A stretch of 64,000 nt of DNA from Taeniopygia guttata (GCF_048771995.1 NC_133044.1:20001-84000), one strand, 5' to 3'. Positions 1-37,600 are shown, counted from the first letter of the stretch. The notes: a model not told the origin generated them from the letters alone. Numbers and translations are program-made.

Positions 1-945
1 ATGTCCGTAGCTCTGTGGGGCTATATAAAGCAATTGAGTCATAAAACAAAATACTTGGAGAGAAGAATTTTCTTTTAAAACCAAATGACTGTCATTTCCA
101 CACAGCTGTTGTGGCTATGGTTACCTTTTCTGGGCTCAAATGTGGGTGATGCCAGTGCGGAAGAGGCCTTAGGAGCTGCAGCAGTGGGAAGTACTGCTTA
201 TTCTGATCCCTGATACACCCTTCTTGACTTCCCTCTGTGTTGTGCCTTGGCTTCAGACAGAGTCCGTGCAATCTAGGTTCAGTAGTATTTAGCTTGTGCT
301 GTCTCTTGGACACTGGAAGGGGTTTGCAGGCTCTTGCCTGCTGTCCCTTTAGCTGTCAGTGGCCTGTTTTGGTATGGGGCTGTTAAATCCAGTTTTTCTA
401 AGAGTTTTTTCAGTGTATCTTCAGTGTATCTGTCTTGGCTGTCACATTTCCACAAGAGACACCTGCTCGAGTTTGTTGCATGAGCAAAGGATCCTTCCTG
501 CAGAGGCTTTTCTGCATTGCACATTTAGTTAGTGTCTCCACTCTAGAGGGAACCTTCATTTGGAGCCAGTTGTTGCCTTTCTAAGAAAAATTGTAACATG
601 GTCACAGACTGAGCTTACCCTTAGAAACACAGCATTGACTGACAAGGCTATCTGTGGAGCATGTGCCACCTCCAGAGAGGATTCAGTGACAGTTACTTGG
701 GTTGTAGGAAGACAGCTGGTGACAGCTGGCGATTTTATGCTTTTATAATCAAGGTTGTCAATACTGCTGTTCTTCCTTTAGTTCTGTTTCTATGCATGTC
801 AGTTCTGCAGCTGTGCTGATGAAGTGCCAAGGATGAATTCACTCACTTGTTATCTCAGTCTCTTATAGATTCTAGTTCCATTAATGGGCCTGCCTGGTGT
901 AGAGAAGAGGAGAGTTTGGTTCGGTGTTTTTTTGTCTTTTCTTCT

Positions 946-963
946 CCCCCCCCCCCCCCCCCC
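946..963. repeat. (C)18 homopolymer
   Basis: An uninterrupted run of 18 C on the + strand follows a T-rich stretch. It could slip in replication or form G-rich structures on the other strand. The exact length may be a sequencing artefact. Confidence 0.9.
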
Positions 964-3375
964 GACTTTTGTAATTTGATTGATAAGAGGTAATTCTTCA
1001 ACTCAGCCTTAACTCTCAATGCTGCAGTGTTGTGCTTACGAGGGAAAGCTGCAAGTAAAGAATGCACATTGCATTCAGCTGTCAGGAATAGTTTCTCATC
1101 TGTCCATCTGTGGCACAAAATTAGAAAGTGGTCCTTCCAGCATGCAACTCTGCCCTGCATTTCCCTCAACCAAGTTATTCAGTATGTAAGTTGTCAATTT
1201 TGGCATCTTCTCTTCTTCCTGGCCAAAAAAATATGCGTGAAAAAATAACTGCCTGCAGGCCATAAAACTGTAACTGCAAGTCATGATCAAAAGCTGACTT
1301 TCCTGGTCTTTTCACAACTTTCTTGCCAAAGTCTTTGGCTTCACTGGATCTCAGTTCTCTATGGGAGAAGGAGCTTATTAAAAGCCACACAGAAACATTA
1401 GCTAACAAGGGCAGAATAGCCTTTCCTACCCTCAACAAAACCCTTGGAAGGTTTTGTTAATCCCTCCAAACTGCAACTAGCATTACTGCATTTTATGTGC
1501 TCCTGCTGTAAGGCAGCCCCTTGTAGGTCATAAATCACCATAAGTATCATCACGGAACAACCTTGCTGGCCCTGTTATTGTTATTAGGTCTGGAAAGATG
1601 AGTTGCTGACCTTTACTGAGCTCTATTTCTGACTGCTAAAAACCTTCGAAGCAGATTTGCATGTTCCTTAGTTGTGTGAGCCAGGTTCTTTAACTGCTTG
1701 TGAGCTTTCTGCATCTTAGCAAATCTTCAAAGATCTCTCAAAGGAGAGCCTAGTTTACTCTGCATGTACTCTAAAGAAAGGTAAGCTTCAGGTCCTGACT
1801 ACTGGTACAAAGTACTACTGCTTCATCCCATTGACACAGCTTCTGGTTTGCACACAGCAGGAAAGCAAGCTCCCATGTAGAAAGAGGCATACTGCTGTTG
1901 CCTGTGACAGACTGCCCACTGTTAGTGTGGGCAGCTTAGTGCTGCTCTATGCCGTAAAGAAGCTCATTAGGAATGAAGTAGCAGGGTGGGAACTTAGGCA
2001 TTGTATATTCCACAAGTTTTGGGATAATGCTTGTCAAATGCTGCTATTCTGCTGTGCATCTCTTATCAGATGGGGTGAGCTGAGTGCTGTGGAAAATAAA
2101 AAATAAGGTGCTGTGCTTTGTAAGCATTGTAAGGTGTTGTGCTTGCTGAAGCGGGTGCTAAGGAGGAGATGTGAATAAAGGACTGGTTTGTGTGAAGTGA
2201 CTGTAGAATTTTTCCATTTCTTCTGTAATAGAGCACTTTGAGACAGGTGCTGACAAAAAAAATTGTCCTATTGCTGAGGCCTTCCCCTTGGCTGGCAGTC
2301 TTGTGTAAGCTGGAGCTAGCCCGGAGTATCAAATTGCTTTATGCCATGAAAAGCTAGAACTCTGATCTGGAAAGAATTGGAACTGCCTGTGGAACGCTGT
2401 CAGACACATGATCGCATAGTGATTGCTAAGGAGAGGATGACCAGGTCTCAGATACCCGAGATCAATATTGAGAAAACAAAGTTTGCAGCCATGGCAGCAA
2501 CCGTTGTCTCTTAAATGTTACCCTTTACAGGGCTTGGCATCCTTAGGTGTAAGGGAGACTGTTAGTCCTTCTTGTGGTGAGTGAACAGGGCCAAAGGAGC
2601 TGAATACCTTGCACAAGTCAGGGAATGGCTGCTCCTGTTGCTGCCTTCAGGTGCGTGCGATTGCACATACGTCTGTGGACACGTGCCTCATGTGTATGCT
2701 CTGTTACCTTCTGCCACTGTGATTTCAATGTTACGGTAATTCCTGGTACAAGCAAAAACGACACAGAAAACCTGCCTGTCAGTTATAAGAAGCAACTGAG
2801 GCTTTTTGGCTGTTAGCCTGCTCGGAGTGATTGTTATCTTCAGCTGTTTTCAATAAGCTTTGCAAATTAGAACTAATGACCAAGATAAGTCACTAAGAAC
2901 ATAACTCATGTTTTATATTTAGAAGGTTTATCCTTTCTCAGTTGCTAAAAAACTGTAGTTTCACATGCAATCAGGCTGTGAAGCTTGATCTGAGCAATGA
3001 TTGTACCCATGCACTCAAATGATCTCCTTTCAGAATGGGCTTTTAATATTTAAACTATCAAAAATCTTTCTACATCTAAAACACTTCTTTAAATCCTTGT
3101 TGCATAACTTCCAGTGGATTGCTTAGCTTCTAGATTAGTACATCTCAGTAGGTTGTTTTTTTCTCAAGGTCTGAAATGAGTATGCTTTAACACAAGTCTA
3201 GAAAAAACTTATTGTCAGGTGAGGACTTCCCAGCTCATGCTTTGGCTTCTGAATGCACATGGGTACACCCACCTATATTATACATGCATGTGTCTTTGTA
3301 TGGAGAAATGTAGAGATGCAAACAGAGTTTGTTTTAATGAAATGACACATTGCTGCTGTTATAGGATAGTTTTCC

Positions 3376-3403
3376 TTTTTTTTTTTTTTTTTTTTTTTTT
3401 TTT
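3376..3403. repeat. (T)28 homopolymer
   Basis: An uninterrupted run of 28 T. It could be the copied tail of a retroposed sequence on the minus strand, but no recognisable body lies beside it. Confidence 0.9.
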
Positions 3404-4419
3404 GTAGCACTCCAGATTGATTCTAAAAAGTGATAACCACAAGTGCTTGGGGAGCTATTGAAACACCATGAACAGAAATGCACCCATTGATCTTGGTCTT
3501 TGGATTGTGGTTCAGACCTGAAAAGAGGTCCTTAACTGCCTGTACTTCAAAAGAAATCTTATTTCCCAATAGAGTTTTACTGAAGAAGAAAAAACATCAA
3601 ATATTGAGACAGAGGACCTAGTGGGATTTGGGCATCAAAATATTCTAAATCTCTGTGTTTAAGCTCTGAGAATCATTATCTTTCCATCTTTGAATCACTA
3701 CTTTGGGCTTCACCTGTGCATTTTACATCCAGTAACTCCTTTGAGAGGCTTTGGGAGAGTGACATATTCCCATGCTCTGTCCACCTGCAAGAGCTCCAAA
3801 GAAGACTTCAAAGGGAACAGAAAGGTGGGTGTGGTTTCAGACAATTGAAGTATAAAGCTAACTCCTTGTTTGTGACAGGACAGAAAGACAGATGGAAAGT
3901 TGTACGTAATTTTTCTGTGAGATTAGGATGTACGTTAACCGTTAGTATTGTTACGTGTACTGCAAGTTGTTCTAAATGCATGAATGAGAGGCAGCTTTAA
4001 GAACATTGGGGGTTTGTGATTACTCTTATGGTTGCTGAGTCTGTAAACAGTGAAACAATTTGATTTGCTTGGCTCTGCTAGACCTGGCTGAGAATAGGTT
4101 GGAAATTTTCTTTCAAAACACCTTTTGTCAGAAAACTGAAATGTCTACTAGATAATTGTTCTGTGGAAAAGTAAACGTTTTCTTTAGAAATTGAAAAAAA
4201 TTGTAAAAATGGAAATATTTACTATCTAGGGAAGAGTATATTGCAAAGAATTACACTATTAGTACCATTAGCTAATAGCTATGAGCTGTCAACAGTAATA
4301 ACCATACACATGCACACATGTGTCCCCATGATTCTTAAGATTTTCTATAGCCTTCTGAGTTTAGATTCTTATAGAGAACTTTCTCACACAAATTTCTGCA
4401 AACAACCAATTGTTTTGCA

Positions 4420-4625
4420 TTCCTTCATAGAGGCGGAGAAATTTGATGTACTGGTAGTTTGTCCAGTGTCGTCGGAGAGGTGGCACGTTCACCCTCCAAT
4501 CCACTGTCACCTTTGCAAAACTATAAATGTTGGAGTCAGAAGTAAAACTTCCTCTTTTTTACCTTTGCAATAGCAGTGGCTCGCGTCGTGCTTTCACATG
4601 TCCTATAGGGACATATTGTTTTTAG
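4420..4625 (+). mobile_element. LTR-like fragment, probably an old avian retrovirus-derived solo LTR
   Basis: The stretch resembles remembered avian ERV-type LTR sequence. A GC-richer block is followed by a TATAAA-like box near 4522, then a short A-rich signal and a T-rich/GC-rich segment similar to an R-U5 region. No internal viral genes and no partner LTR are visible, so it would be a solo, degraded, old copy. Family assignment is from memory only and the ends are approximate. Confidence 0.35.
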
Positions 4626-5774
4626 ATAAGGTTGCATATGTTAAGAAATTGGCTGTGAGCTAATGGTAATTGAATTTTGTTATTATTGCTTTAGGGTTTC
4701 ACAAATATTGACTGGGGCAGAACTCCAACTTTCCCTGCACATTCTAGATTTACAGGCTTAGCTATTTGCTGCTGTAAGGGAGCTACTATTGACAACTATT
4801 AAATGGCACCAAAGAAGTTGTAGCTACCTGACATAAAGTGCTGATGTGTATAGGCTACCTGATGATGCAAATTTGCTTAAAATATTTCTCAGATTCCCTT
4901 TTTCTGTGAGGTTTTTTTGTCTTGTGCTGCAGTAAAGAATACACCTGAAAGTGTTCTGCATAGTGGCTCTAGCAAGCTTGACAGAAATGTGTCGCATCCA
5001 CCACGCACACAGATTGGATCTGCTGAACAACTTGGCAGTTTAATACTAATGCCCATGTGGGAAACGTGTGTGAACATGCCAGTTACAAGTTTCTGCCCAG
5101 AAAGCGCAGAAATCTGGCAGTTTGTCTAAGGGTGTATGAGCGTGCATTTCCATCTCTATGCCCTCAAAGACCGTCGTCTTCTCCCTTTGCCTCCGTGTTC
5201 CCCTGTGCATACTTTCACATCGTCATCGTCCAAGCAACCCGGGAAAGATCTGGCACTAACCCCTCCTCCCCTCGTTCTGTCTCTCTCCGATTCCTTCCCG
5301 ACCCACATCTCCCACTTCTTCCTTCCCCCGGGCCGGCGCTGCCGCCCGATTCGAGCCGCCTCGCTCCCGCCCACAATCCATCGCGACCGACCCTCTCGGG
5401 CCCTCAGGTCCCCGGGCAGCCGTGACCGAGCCCGCGGCCCCGCCCCTTCCCCTTGCTTGTTCCACCATTGCCTCCCGAAATTCCATCTCCCCCTTCGAAG
5501 GAGTGTACGCTGAGCGGAGCAGACAGGGCAGCCGCACCAGCCGCACCGCTTCCGTGCGGCGGCTGCCCCGCCGAGCTCCAGCGCCCCAGCAGAACGGGCT
5601 GTGCCCGGCGGCGCCGGGGGCTGGGCTTAGGGCCGGGCTAGGGGCCGCCGGGAGGCACGGGGAGGGCTCAAAGAGGAGAGGCGACGGGGAAGGGGGAGAC
5701 GGTCCGGCGTCTGCATTTAGCCGCTCCTGCCCCTCCTGCGTCCCTGCCCGCGCAGCCTGCGGTGAGCGGACACC

Positions 5775-21955
<16,181 letters not shown>

Positions 21956-22889
21956 AACCATCGACACCTCTCCAGCCAGAAGGGTCAAGTACAGCATGCT
22001 AACAGGAAGACTGACATTTTGCAAATGGAACACAGTATTATTTCTTGCTTTGTACTGTCCCTTTGCTTACATTCAGCTGTGTAGCTGGCTGACTGAAGTA
22101 TTGCTGAGCAGTGCCCTGAAGTGTTGATCACATCACCGTGTCAGTAATACGGAAATAGGCTTGAAAAAGACAAAAAGACATTGTTAAAGGCAAATATTGT
22201 CATTTTGGTGCTAGTAGTAGATTGGATTTTTATGTTTAAAGATCACAGGAAGCAAATGTACTTCTCCTGTATGTAAGGCTGGGGACAATTTTATGCAGTG
22301 ATTCTGCTATGAAGGTGTTCCATCTTAAAAAGCAGGTAAAACTCTAGAAGATAGCACCTTCAGTTTCACTTCTCTATTGAGCATAGTACAAAAGAAATAG
22401 CAGATGGACAAGGAAAATTCTGTTTAGCAAATAATAACTTAGAGTGCTCAGCCACTAGGGCAATAATGCCTCTCCTCCAACCCTACCCCTCCACTCTAGC
22501 ATACACACACACTGAGATCAAACAGGCATTGGTTTGTTCTCTTAAAGCATAAAGAGAGCATAACCTTTTGTCTGATGAGTGTGGTGACAGATTACTACAT
22601 TACATAATGGCATTTGTCTGTAATGGTCAAATCTAATAGTATATGCCGAGAGGGTTGCTAATGCCTCTACTGGCAGTCCTGGGGATTAATTTCTTGATAA
22701 GACTAGCAACAGTTGGGACTGTTCTTTGTCTGAGATTGTGTGTTTGCGTGGTTTAGGACTGCAGGAAAGGTAGAAGCTAGCAAGGTACAAAATTCTTTGA
22801 ACAGTTATAATAGAAACAAGCCTATAATGTGCTTTTACCTGGATTTATGGGGTGAGCAGCTCTTCAGTGTGGACAAGAGTGAACTCTTT

Positions 22890-22983
22890 ACAACTTGTTC
22901 AGTACAAATGCTGATTCTTTGGCAGATGAACAATACACAACTTGTTCAGTACAAATGCTGATTCTTTGGCAGATGAACAATAC
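22890..22983. repeat. Perfect tandem duplication, 2 x 47 bp
   Basis: Units 22890-22936 and 22937-22983 are identical base for base, beginning ACAACTTGTTCAGTACAAAT. The lack of divergence points to a recent duplication, or less likely an assembly artefact. Confidence 0.92.
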
Positions 22984-24635
22984 ACAAAAATATATATGAA
23001 AGACGTGGGAGTTTTGAAATAGTTTCAAAAACTTTGCACTAGTTTCATTTTTCAGTTAAATTAATATTAAAACCACAGTACAGTTAGATTATTCCAGATT
23101 AATGGACTAAAAAAAGCCTTCTAAAATTATTTCTTCCCTACGAACAGGCTCATAGAAAGAAAAAACTGAAAGCCACAAATCATCTGCTCATGCTAGAGAA
23201 TGTTTTTCAACCTGCCCTTGTGCATTTTGTAGATATTTAGAAAAATTAATTTGGTTCTGTATTGATGACAATTTATAATAAAACATATCAAGCATTCTTC
23301 AGATTTATTGCATCTTTTTAGAATAATGTGACAGATAACCAAGTAAAATCAGTGAAAAGACAGAGCTTTTACTTAAAAGATTTTTGTTCCAGTCATGATT
23401 CTGTGTGCTCTGAATTTCAGTTTAAAAAGTACGTAAGTTCAACTGCATTTGAAACATGATTTTAGTTCAGTCTCCCTTTCTAGTCTAGTTTACTTAAAAA
23501 CCATGAATGAAGCAACTGCTTTGTTAGTATATAAATGCCATTGCCTTCAGTTTTTTACTTTGTCTTGAATGATTATAATTCTGAGGTATAAGTGTGAGCC
23601 TGTAGCTCTACCATATGCACTGTAAGGATAAACACATTGTACTTATGTTTTGGGGGAGTTTTGAGGAGCAATCTGCCCAAAACTTGCACACACAATACAC
23701 CTATTTACATTCTTACAGTAGAATACTTTTTATTGAGTAGCAGAGGAAAGGTCCATCATAACTACAACAAGAGGGGCAATACTGGCTTAATACATCGCAT
23801 TCCTTCACAGTCCGAGGTCATAGATGATATAACTGTGTGATATGAGTGCTGAAGACGCAGGTAAGTGCTTGGCCAATTTAGCCCTAATAGCATATAATTT
23901 TATAAAGGGACTTTTAGACTGTAAAATGATTGCAAATTCAACAGGGTGAATCTACATACTTCCTGTAATTTTGTTTTTGCATCTACCCACAAGGTATTTG
24001 TACAGGTTTTCTAAAGTCTTCCTGCTTCAGAGAGGTGATTGTAAAGATATCTGGGACTTACCAACCACCTGTTTGCAGGAAAGTGTAAGACTGTAAGCTG
24101 AGTTGATCTTTTGATGGTTTGTGTGAAAGGGTTAGGGAGATAGTGCAGTGCTATGACATACTTTTAAAAAAACTTACAGCTTTGTGCATTAAGAGGTCTG
24201 CTCTATATGAATGACCTCAACTATTTGTTATGATTAAATTGAAATTAAAGTATATAATGTATGCCCCCAATTGATTTTTCAGTATTTTTATTTTTAAATA
24301 AATGCAGAGCATGTGTGTATATATGACAGTGTGTTTAGCATGAATGGTAAAAGAACAATCTATTAAGTTGGCATAGTATATATTTTACAGAAATTGACTG
24401 TTTCTTAACTTTTCTAATGTTTATTATATCTAAAAGTAAATCTATAGTTGTTTATTGACAACTTGATAATACTTTTAAAGGCTAAATCAGTTTGTTCTGT
24501 GCAATATTTTCAAGATAATGTCAGCAGAAACATCATCTACTTTTTAAGACTAAGCTTCCCATAGCAGCAGTCTTTCTCTTTTCAAGTGTAGTAACTGGAT
24601 GAATGTCTTTCATCACTTCTCTGTGTGATATTTCC

Positions 24636-24641
24636 AATAAA
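24636..24641 (+). terminator. SMTNL2: Candidate distal poly(A) signal of SMTNL2
   Basis: AATAAA lies in the context TTTCCAATAAAGTG, on the gene's strand, before any TEKT1 promoter sequence. It is the last canonical signal before the CR1 fragments that begin near 24.88 kb. Confidence 0.4.
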
Positions 24642-24879
24642 GTGTTTAATCTAAAACTATGCTCAAACCCATACTTACATGTATTTTAAATGTAAGTAAT
24701 TATGTTTAAAACTATCCCAAAGGTTCAACCCTGTGTCATTAATTTAAACCCAGCCTGGCTTACAGAGGTAAAGAGTCCAAAATAACAGATGGGATTGCCT
24801 TGTGTAAAGTGCATTTAAAAGCCATTTTTGGTTATGCTAAAATGCATCTATGTCTACATAAAGCCTCAGAGCAGTTAAC

Positions 24880-25030
24880 ATAGAACCACAGAGTATTCTG
24901 AGCTGGAAGGGACCCACAAGGATAATCAAGTCCAACTCTTAAGTCAATGGCCCATATGGGGATGAAACTCACAACCTTGGTGCAGTTATAGCGCAAACAT
25001 ACTGAGCTAATAGTTTGGGTTAGCTGTTTG
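24880..25030 (-). mobile_element. CR1 LINE 3'-end fragment (minus)
   Basis: On the + strand it reads as the reverse complement of a CR1 3' end: AACCACAGAGTATTCTGAGC, then GGAAGGGACCCACAAGGAT and AAGTCCAACTC. This is the usual opening of an inverted avian CR1. It is diverged and lies between SMTNL2 and TEKT1. Confidence 0.8.
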
Positions 25031-25315
25031 TATCCACCCCCTGACTTGCATCTGAACGAAACCCTTGGACAATACAGCTAGGGGCTTTTTGTCCTGCTGC
25101 CTTCACCTGGAGTAAACTGTTCCTTGTGGAACCTCAGGACAGAGAACCTCCTCATTTCTCCTCTACCTGGTCCTTGTCATGGCTTGTGTCTGGCACCTTA
25201 GAGCAAGTGGCTCTAAAGGTTCTTCCTCTGGTAAATCCCCATACAGGCAGTTCCCCTACTCCTGGCATGGCACCAGAGTTCTAAGAGCTAGCCCTGGGTT
25301 GCAGCAGCCACTCCA
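25031..25315. other. Unassigned sequence between two CR1 segments
   Basis: This stretch separates a CR1 3' end from a second inverted CR1 segment. It does not follow CR1 sequence as I remember it. It may be a diverged CR1 subfamily interior or an older insertion. Confidence 0.35.
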
Positions 25316-25515
25316 CCTTACATCTAGTCTAAATCAACCTTTTTTCGTTTTAAACTGTTAAGCCTTGTTCTATTGCTGCAGGCCCTAATGAAAAGTTTGT
25401 CCCCATCTTTCTTAGAACCCTCCTCTAAGTACTGAAAGGTTGCCAGAAGCTCTCTGATGAGCTTTCTGGAGGCTGAACAGTCCCAGCCCTCTCAGCCTTT
25501 CTTCATGGATTATTT
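25316..25515 (-). mobile_element. CR1 LINE fragment (minus)
   Basis: It reads as reverse-complement CR1 interior, including CCTTGTTCTATTGCTGCAGG, CTTTCTTAGAACCCTCCTCT and GGCTGAACAGTCCCAGCCCT followed by CTCTCAGCCTTTCTTCAT. The same block order is found in inverted avian CR1 copies. It is probably the same insertion as the piece at 24880-25030. Confidence 0.82.
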
Positions 25516-25964
25516 TGGACACTAGTGGAATACTACAGATGTATTACGTTAGTCTGCTTTGTGATTTTAGCAACACTGAAAGAAAACTGTAAATGATGCT
25601 GCAGTGTGAGCTTAACCTAGAGAACTCTACTTCAACACAGTGGCAGCAGTTCTGATTGATTCTCTGATGAATAAGACTATCTATGGTATTTTTCATGCAA
25701 CCAACAAGGAACATGGCAGCATACTTCATTTAGATCTAGTCTCATGAATGCTGGTCGGTTAGACTCCTCCGCAGAAAACGTGCGACGTTTCCAGACTGAG
25801 GACTTGGCCATTCCACAGATAGTGACCCCATTTTCTACATCCTGACAAAATTCACAATGTGAGGAACCGCTCCTCTGTGAAATCCTTTTTAGAGGCATCA
25901 CAATGGAAGGTGGTAAGGGAGCTGGTGTACAGAAGAGGACTTTTTCATCTGGTCGTAACTGGGC

Positions 25965-26151
25965 CCTTACACGTGGCGTGGAAGGGCGATGCCGTGTCCG
26001 CGCAGCCGGCGGTGCCGGCGCTCGTTACCGCGGCGCGCGGAGGGGCGGGGCCGGCGCGCGGGGCCCGCGGTGGGACCGTCCGGTGCGCGCAGCCCCGGCG
26101 GCCGTGGAGCCGTTTTCTACCCCTGTCAGTCGGTAGAGAGAACCATCTGAG
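25965..26151 (+). promoter_or_regulatory. TEKT1: CpG-rich TEKT1 promoter and probable non-coding first exon
   Basis: A compact GC-rich island with GGGGCGGGGCC and many CpG lies about 1.5 kb before the TEKT1 start codon. It ends at a consensus donor, CTGAG/GTAAAA, after 26151. The matching acceptor is TTTTCAG before 27502, so the 5' UTR is probably split. No clear RFX X-box, typical of ciliary genes, was found by eye. Confidence 0.6.
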
Positions 26152-26689
26152 GTAAAACTAAAGCTTTCTTTTGTCGTGTAATTCATATTGCAGGATCGGT
26201 TGTAAATTTCATATTAACACTTTGAAAGGAAATTGTCTTTTACGGTAGCTGACATTAATGAACGGATTTGTGGTTTGTCGCTTTAATTTGTGGCAGTGTC
26301 GCTACAATCTGGGGTAGGACAGCATGAGATACTGGGGTTTTAGAACAAAACGGCATGAAGTCCCACTGGTCCCACAATAACGTCGTGGAGAACCACCACT
26401 GGGAGTTTCCTCGGCTTTCAAGGTGACTGAGCACTTTTTCAGAAACATGACATTCTCTCTGCTCTGCTTCTTTTTGACTAATGTTGCTTCTTTATCATTC
26501 TGTGATCTTTTGGGAGGATCTTTAGGAGAATTGATAATCAAAAAACTTTGTGCAAATTCAGGGCGCTGGTTTCACCCTCCACTAAACAAGTGTCCTCAGT
26601 ATGCTTTGTTCTTTTCTTTAGTCCTTTCTGGACTTTCCCATTGCCTCATTTGGATGCTGAATTTTTTCCTTCAGCTTTTCAGGTCCAGT

Positions 26690-26835
26690 TTTGGTTTGTG
26701 GTTTGGTGTTTTGTTTTGTTGTGTTGTTGTGGGTTTTTTTGGTTTGGTTTGGGTTTTCTTTGTGTGTTTTTGTTTGTTTGTTTGTGGGTAGGGGTTTTTG
26801 TTTGTTTGGTTTGGGGTTTTGTTTTGTTTTTCCTA
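26690..26835. repeat. T/G-rich low-complexity tract
   Basis: Interrupted GTTT, GTTTT and GGTTT units run for about 145 bp on the + strand, in the presumed first intron of TEKT1. The open frames across it are compositional artefacts. Confidence 0.75.
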
Positions 26836-26867
26836 ATCATCATTAGAAAAAAAAATCACCTAATCAA

Positions 26868-27048
26868 GCATTAGAACAGACTGCCCTGGGATGTGTGGGA
26901 ATTCTCATCCCTGGATGTGTTCAGAAGGCCTGTGGATTTAGAACTTGAGGATCTAGGATGGTTTAGTGGTGAGCACAGCTGTGCTGCATTAACAGTTGGA
27001 CTCAATGATCTTAGAGAACTTTTCCAACATTAATAGTTCTGTGACTAC
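26868..27048 (+). mobile_element. CR1 LINE 3' fragment
   Basis: It matches another CR1 3' end in sense orientation: CATTAGAACAGACTGCCCTG, TCATCCCTGGATGTGTTCA, a TTTAGTGGTGAG block, then GTTGGACTCAATGATCTTAG and TTTTCCAAC before a degenerate terminal repeat. It is 5'-truncated. Confidence 0.85.
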
Positions 27049-27483
27049 ATTTCTTCTAGATTTTATCCATCTCTCCAGCCATATTCTTGAAAGGTGTTTG
27101 CTTCTCCAACCTCTGTGAGGCTATTTATCTTTTATATTTGTTCACTTTTTCTCTTGTTTTCTGTGATTGCTTGTTTAGTAATTCCATCTTTCTCCACGGG
27201 TCTCCTTTCCCTTCTCCTTCCTATTGCATAGTCCATCTTTTCCTGTCAGATCCACTTCTCTCCTCCTAAATTTCACTCACAAATTCTTCTGTTTCTTCAT
27301 TCTACCACTCCAAACATGTCAGCATATTCTTCCCTACACATCACCAAATACCTGGGGAACTTTGGGCAAAAAAATATTTTTTTTTTGGTCATATCAGTGT
27401 CATTTTACAGGTAAAAAGAACAAAATATTTCTCATTCTTATAGACCTGCCTTCTCCCCTTCTTGATTTGGCAGCCAAATATGA

Positions 27484-31837
<4,354 letters not shown>

Positions 31838-31887
31838 AGTCATTATACTGGGAGACTGTGCTCCAAAGAACCAGCTCCTGCTGAAAT

Positions 31888-31893
31888 TTTATT
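31888..31893 (-). terminator. FBXO39: Candidate FBXO39 poly(A) signal overlapping TEKT1
   Basis: TTTATT on the + strand is AATAAA on the minus strand. If used, the FBXO39 3' UTR would overlap the TEKT1 last exon in antisense. A nearer but weaker alternative is ATTAAA (minus) at 32555-32560. Confidence 0.35.
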
Positions 31894-32029
31894 GACAAAC
31901 TTCCAAATGTATTGGCTTGGCTCAATGCTGTCTAGTTGTGCAAGGTAATTAAAAGAGACCTAGTACTTACAGCTATTTGTTTCAGAACTATCTGTGCTCT
32001 AAAATGTTTGATGAAATCTTCTGCTTGGC

Positions 32030-32035
32030 AATAAA
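32030..32035 (+). terminator. TEKT1: TEKT1 poly(A) signal
   Basis: AATAAA in the context TTGGCAATAAAATTCC lies 193 nt after the TEKT1 stop. It is the first canonical signal downstream on this strand, giving a short 3' UTR. Confidence 0.75.
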
Positions 32036-32712
32036 ATTCCAGAATGAGAAATGCCCCTTCTTCCATGCTTATCTCATGTGTAACCAATGATACCTTTTGC
32101 TATTGAAAGGTGTCAAAAGACAACTGTGTGGAAGCCAGAGCAGGGGTGTCCTCATAAATCACTTATTGGAAAGCTGGGCAAGTGGGAGGGATGTCTCTCA
32201 GGACTGGCCATGCGATGTTTTGTTTATCTTAGCATCTGCTGCTAAGAGCTAGACAGTATGGCCAACTTAACAGTACCTAACTTATCTAAGTGATACACTA
32301 GATAGTGTATCTGTCTGCATCTGAATTAAGATCAAATCAAGGCTGACTTTGGGAAAATCACTTGTTCACCCCATGGTAAAGTGTCTGAAGCTCTACCATG
32401 AGAAGTGCTGAAAAAAGAGGAGGGTCTTCTTTTTATCAGAGATACCTGTAAGGATGGAAAAGAGATCGCTACTTCCTTTGGTTCTGGCAAAGAAAAAGCA
32501 AGGGCAAGAATACATAATGCTGGAGACAACGAGTCCAGTTCCCAAGTCCAACATTTTAATGCATGGAGTTTAAAATTGTCCCTTGCCTCTCTCTTGCTGG
32601 AATGATAACTCCCTTTTGGAGGCACTGCTGTCAAAATTCAAATCCCTTACTAAAGCCCTCCAAAGGATCTGTTAATGCAGATGTTACTGGGTGTTCTTTC
32701 TCTTCCTGTAGT

Positions 32713-37600
<4,888 letters not shown>

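Larger units (their letters stand above)
1..4400. other. Upstream intergenic DNA, no recognisable gene
   Basis: No reading frame here matches a protein I know, and no exon chain with consistent splice phases could be built. It contains a C homopolymer (946-963) and a T run (3376-3403). A short minus-strand frame ending near 290 (about 290-470) reads somewhat like protein but is unassigned; it is reported separately as a finding. Confidence 0.6.
21956..24665 (+). other. SMTNL2: Probable SMTNL2 3' UTR and downstream flank
   Basis: No coding exon is recognisable. The AT-rich sequence, with AATAAA at 24636-24641 in a typical 3'-end setting, fits a 3' UTR of up to about 2.7 kb. The UTR end is inferred; the site at 23277-23282 is an alternative. 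Confidence 0.4.

Noticed and set aside
26423-26874. Hydrophobic frames rich in Phe, Val and Cys
   Set aside because: They are translations of a T/G-rich low-complexity tract, not membrane proteins.
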